From: Verrucomicrobiales bacterium
GTDB taxonomy: Bacteria > Verrucomicrobiota > Verrucomicrobiia > Limisphaerales > UBA1100
Assembly: GCA_005809105.1 (NCBI GenBank)
Contig: SYLI01000012.1
Location: 1 to 34,411, forward strand
Direction: 5' to 3'
Length of the DNA stretch: 34,411 bases
Shown piece after piece: positions 33,209 to 34,411 of this stretch (position 1 is its first letter; the number at the start of each line of letters is the position of its first letter). Below the pieces are notes generated by a model. It was not told where the DNA came from, made no database searches, and saw only the letters and a program-made list of their open reading frames with translations. The translations under genes and the position numbers were made by a program.

Positions 33209-34288
33209 ATGAAAAGTGAAAACACATCAAAAACTGGGTTCACGCTGATTGAATTGCTGGTGGTGGTGGTCATCATCGGCATTCTTGCCAGTATGTTGTT
33301 GCCTGCATTGAGCAGTGGCAGGAAGAAAGCCAATCGCACCAAATGCGCGAGCAACTTGAACCAGATTACCAAGGCTTTCAACAGCTTTGCCACCTCGAAC
33401 AAAGATTTCCCGTGGATGCTCTCGGGTACTGCAGCCAACGCGGCCTACGGGCGGGTGCCCGATCGGCGCAATGGCGTGAGCTACCACAGCGGCTCTGCAG
33501 ATCGCGGTTGGTACTCGCGCAGCATCGAGGTGATGTGGTCGGTGGTGGGCGATGAGCTAAAGACCGTAAAGTCGCTGCTTTCGCCGTGCGATCCGGGCAG
33601 CCAGTCCACCAACGAATCCGAAGAAAACGAGGAGAAGAACTGGAAGGACGCGGTGTTTAGCGGCAACAACTGGGCGAATGGCTCCGGCCAGAGCTATGCG
33701 ATCTGCAAAGGCTCCTCGGCGCAGGCCGGGCGCACCATAGTTGGGGTCACCAAGAATGCGCACATGTCCGATGCCCATAGCAACGGCGTGACAGCGTACG
33801 TGCGTCCCACCAGTCCGCGGCTTAACGCCGCAGGCGGATACGACCTGTGCCCCGATGGCGACCGTTGGGGTACGGGTGGCGGCTGGGGCAAGGACGCTTC
33901 GGTGGTGCATTCCAGCGGCGAGCGCTGGAACTTCTACAACAACCCGCTTCACGACGGCTGGGGCGATGTGGACGGCTGGGACGCCTACCTCAACGCCGGC
34001 CGGGTGGGATTCACCAGCTCGCAAGGGGTCAAACTCAGTGCGTTCATGGGGTCGGACGTCAGCACGACTGCGACCTTCGCTGCTGAGAACCATCAGCCGC
34101 GCAGGATCTACAACAACCTGATGATGTCCGGGCTGGACGCCAATCAGGGACAGATTGCCTTCGCGGATGGCTCCACGGGGATCATCAACGACACCGGACT
34201 GGCCTCGGCACTGCGCGAGCACGCGCAGCAGAAGGGATCGCACGACCAGCCCTTGGAAGTTTATAGCCGGCCCAACCGGCGTCGCTAG
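33209..34288 (+). CDS. Type II/IV pseudopilin-like protein (prepilin N-terminal methylation signal)
   Basis: 359 residues. The ATG at 33209 directly precedes the prepilin signal [20 protein letters not shown]: cleavage is expected after Gly10, leaving Phe11 and Glu15, followed by a hydrophobic helix ending [10 protein letters not shown]. Longer in-frame starts upstream (33032) would place over 50 residues before this signal and are rejected. The body is Asn/Gly/Trp-rich with [17 protein letters not shown] and [19 protein letters not shown]. The end has [15 protein letters not shown], the place of the PVC H-X9-DG motif (TIGR04294), but Asp stands where the His is expected. It is likely membrane anchored and surface- or secretion-related. 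It is a stand-alone unit with its own terminator. Confidence 0.88.
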   Translation: MKSENTSKTGFTLIELLVVVVIIGILASMLLPALSSGRKKANRTKCASNLNQITKAFNSFATSNKDFPWMLSGTAANAAYGRVPDRRNGVSYHSGSADRGWYSRSIEVMWSVVGDELKTVKSLLSPCDPGSQSTNESEENEEKNWKDAVFSGNNWANGSGQSYAICKGSSAQAGRTIVGVTKNAHMSDAHSNGVTAYVRPTSPRLNAAGGYDLCPDGDRWGTGGGWGKDASVVHSSGERWNFYNNPLHDGWGDVDGWDAYLNAGRVGFTSSQGVKLSAFMGSDVSTTATFAAENHQPRRIYNNLMMSGLDANQGQIAFADGSTGIINDTGLASALREHAQQKGSHDQPLEVYSRPNRRR

Positions 34289-34312
34289 AGACAGAATAGC
34301 AATACTTTAGGC

Positions 34313-34343
34313 AACGCCACCCGCAAGGGTGGCGTTTTCTTTT
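34313..34343 (+). terminator. Rho-independent terminator of the pseudopilin gene
   Basis: AACGCCACCC (34313-34322) and GGGTGGCGTT (34327-34336) form a ten-base-pair stem with a GCAA tetraloop, followed by TTCTTTT. It starts 25 bases after the stop codon. Confidence 0.9.
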
Positions 34344-34411
34344 GCGTGGGGTGTAACATAAATCCTCCACTTTGCGTCATCTCCACGCGAATGACGCTAT
34401 TGAATAGCCAG

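Overview
The window looks like chromosomal DNA from a high-GC member of the Verrucomicrobiota in the PVC superphylum. Three things point there. Planctomycete/verrucomicrobial-type exported proteins (PSCyt1/DUF1549/DUF1553, DUF1501, and a TIGR02603-type heme protein) dominate the block. Tat-exported oxidoreductases are frequent. The pseudopilin carries an N-terminus ending in a MLLPALS motif, which is more typical of Verrucomicrobiota than of Planctomycetes. The assignment is inference from gene content. I see no rRNA, tRNA, CRISPR array, phage gene or transposase.

Layout. Positions 1-335 hold a short direct repeat and no convincing gene. 336-1878 (+) carries a MORN-like-repeat lipoprotein and a small exported protein. 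1871-4091 (-) is a sulfotransferase/DUF1214 pair, divergent from an exported sulfatase (4226-6043, +). An aldo/keto reductase and a proline-rich exported protein follow on the minus strand (6075-7593). 7816-11365 (+) is a two-gene unit: a six-helix membrane protein with one EF-hand loop and an ExbB/TolQ/MotA-like terminal helix hairpin, then a protein with an Asp-containing N-terminal helix, a very long coiled coil and a trypsin-like but apparently inactive end domain.

11440-24836 holds three separate pairs of a PSD1-type cytochrome protein with a DUF1501 protein: module A on plus (11440-16121), module B on minus (20561-16173) and module C on minus (24836-20920). The modules differ in gene order, accessory domains and heme-site type. 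24973-27677 (-) is a four-base-overlapping pair: an exported thioredoxin-fold protein without CxxC, and a seven-helix membrane protein fused to a YaeF/YiiX-type (C92) cysteine peptidase domain. 27816-31425 (+) has a His/Cys-rich metal-binding lipoprotein and a 1031-residue beta-propeller/HEAT/cytochrome c protein. 31450-32814 (-) is a Tat-exported Gfo/Idh/MocA oxidoreductase, and 33209-34288 (+) is a pseudopilin with a strong terminator.

How the genes may work together. Most products are predicted to be exported (Sec, Tat or lipoprotein) and many are redox or carbohydrate related: sulfatase, sugar-type oxidoreductases, cytochromes and a propeller dehydrogenase. This fits periplasmic breakdown of complex, possibly sulfated, polysaccharides, but no glycoside hydrolase is present, so the link is only contextual. 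The most interesting candidate for an undescribed system is the 7816-11365 pair, whose topology resembles an ion-driven stator (ExbB/ExbD, TolQ/TolR, MotA/MotB, ZorA/ZorB) carrying a coiled-coil arm and a pseudo-protease head.
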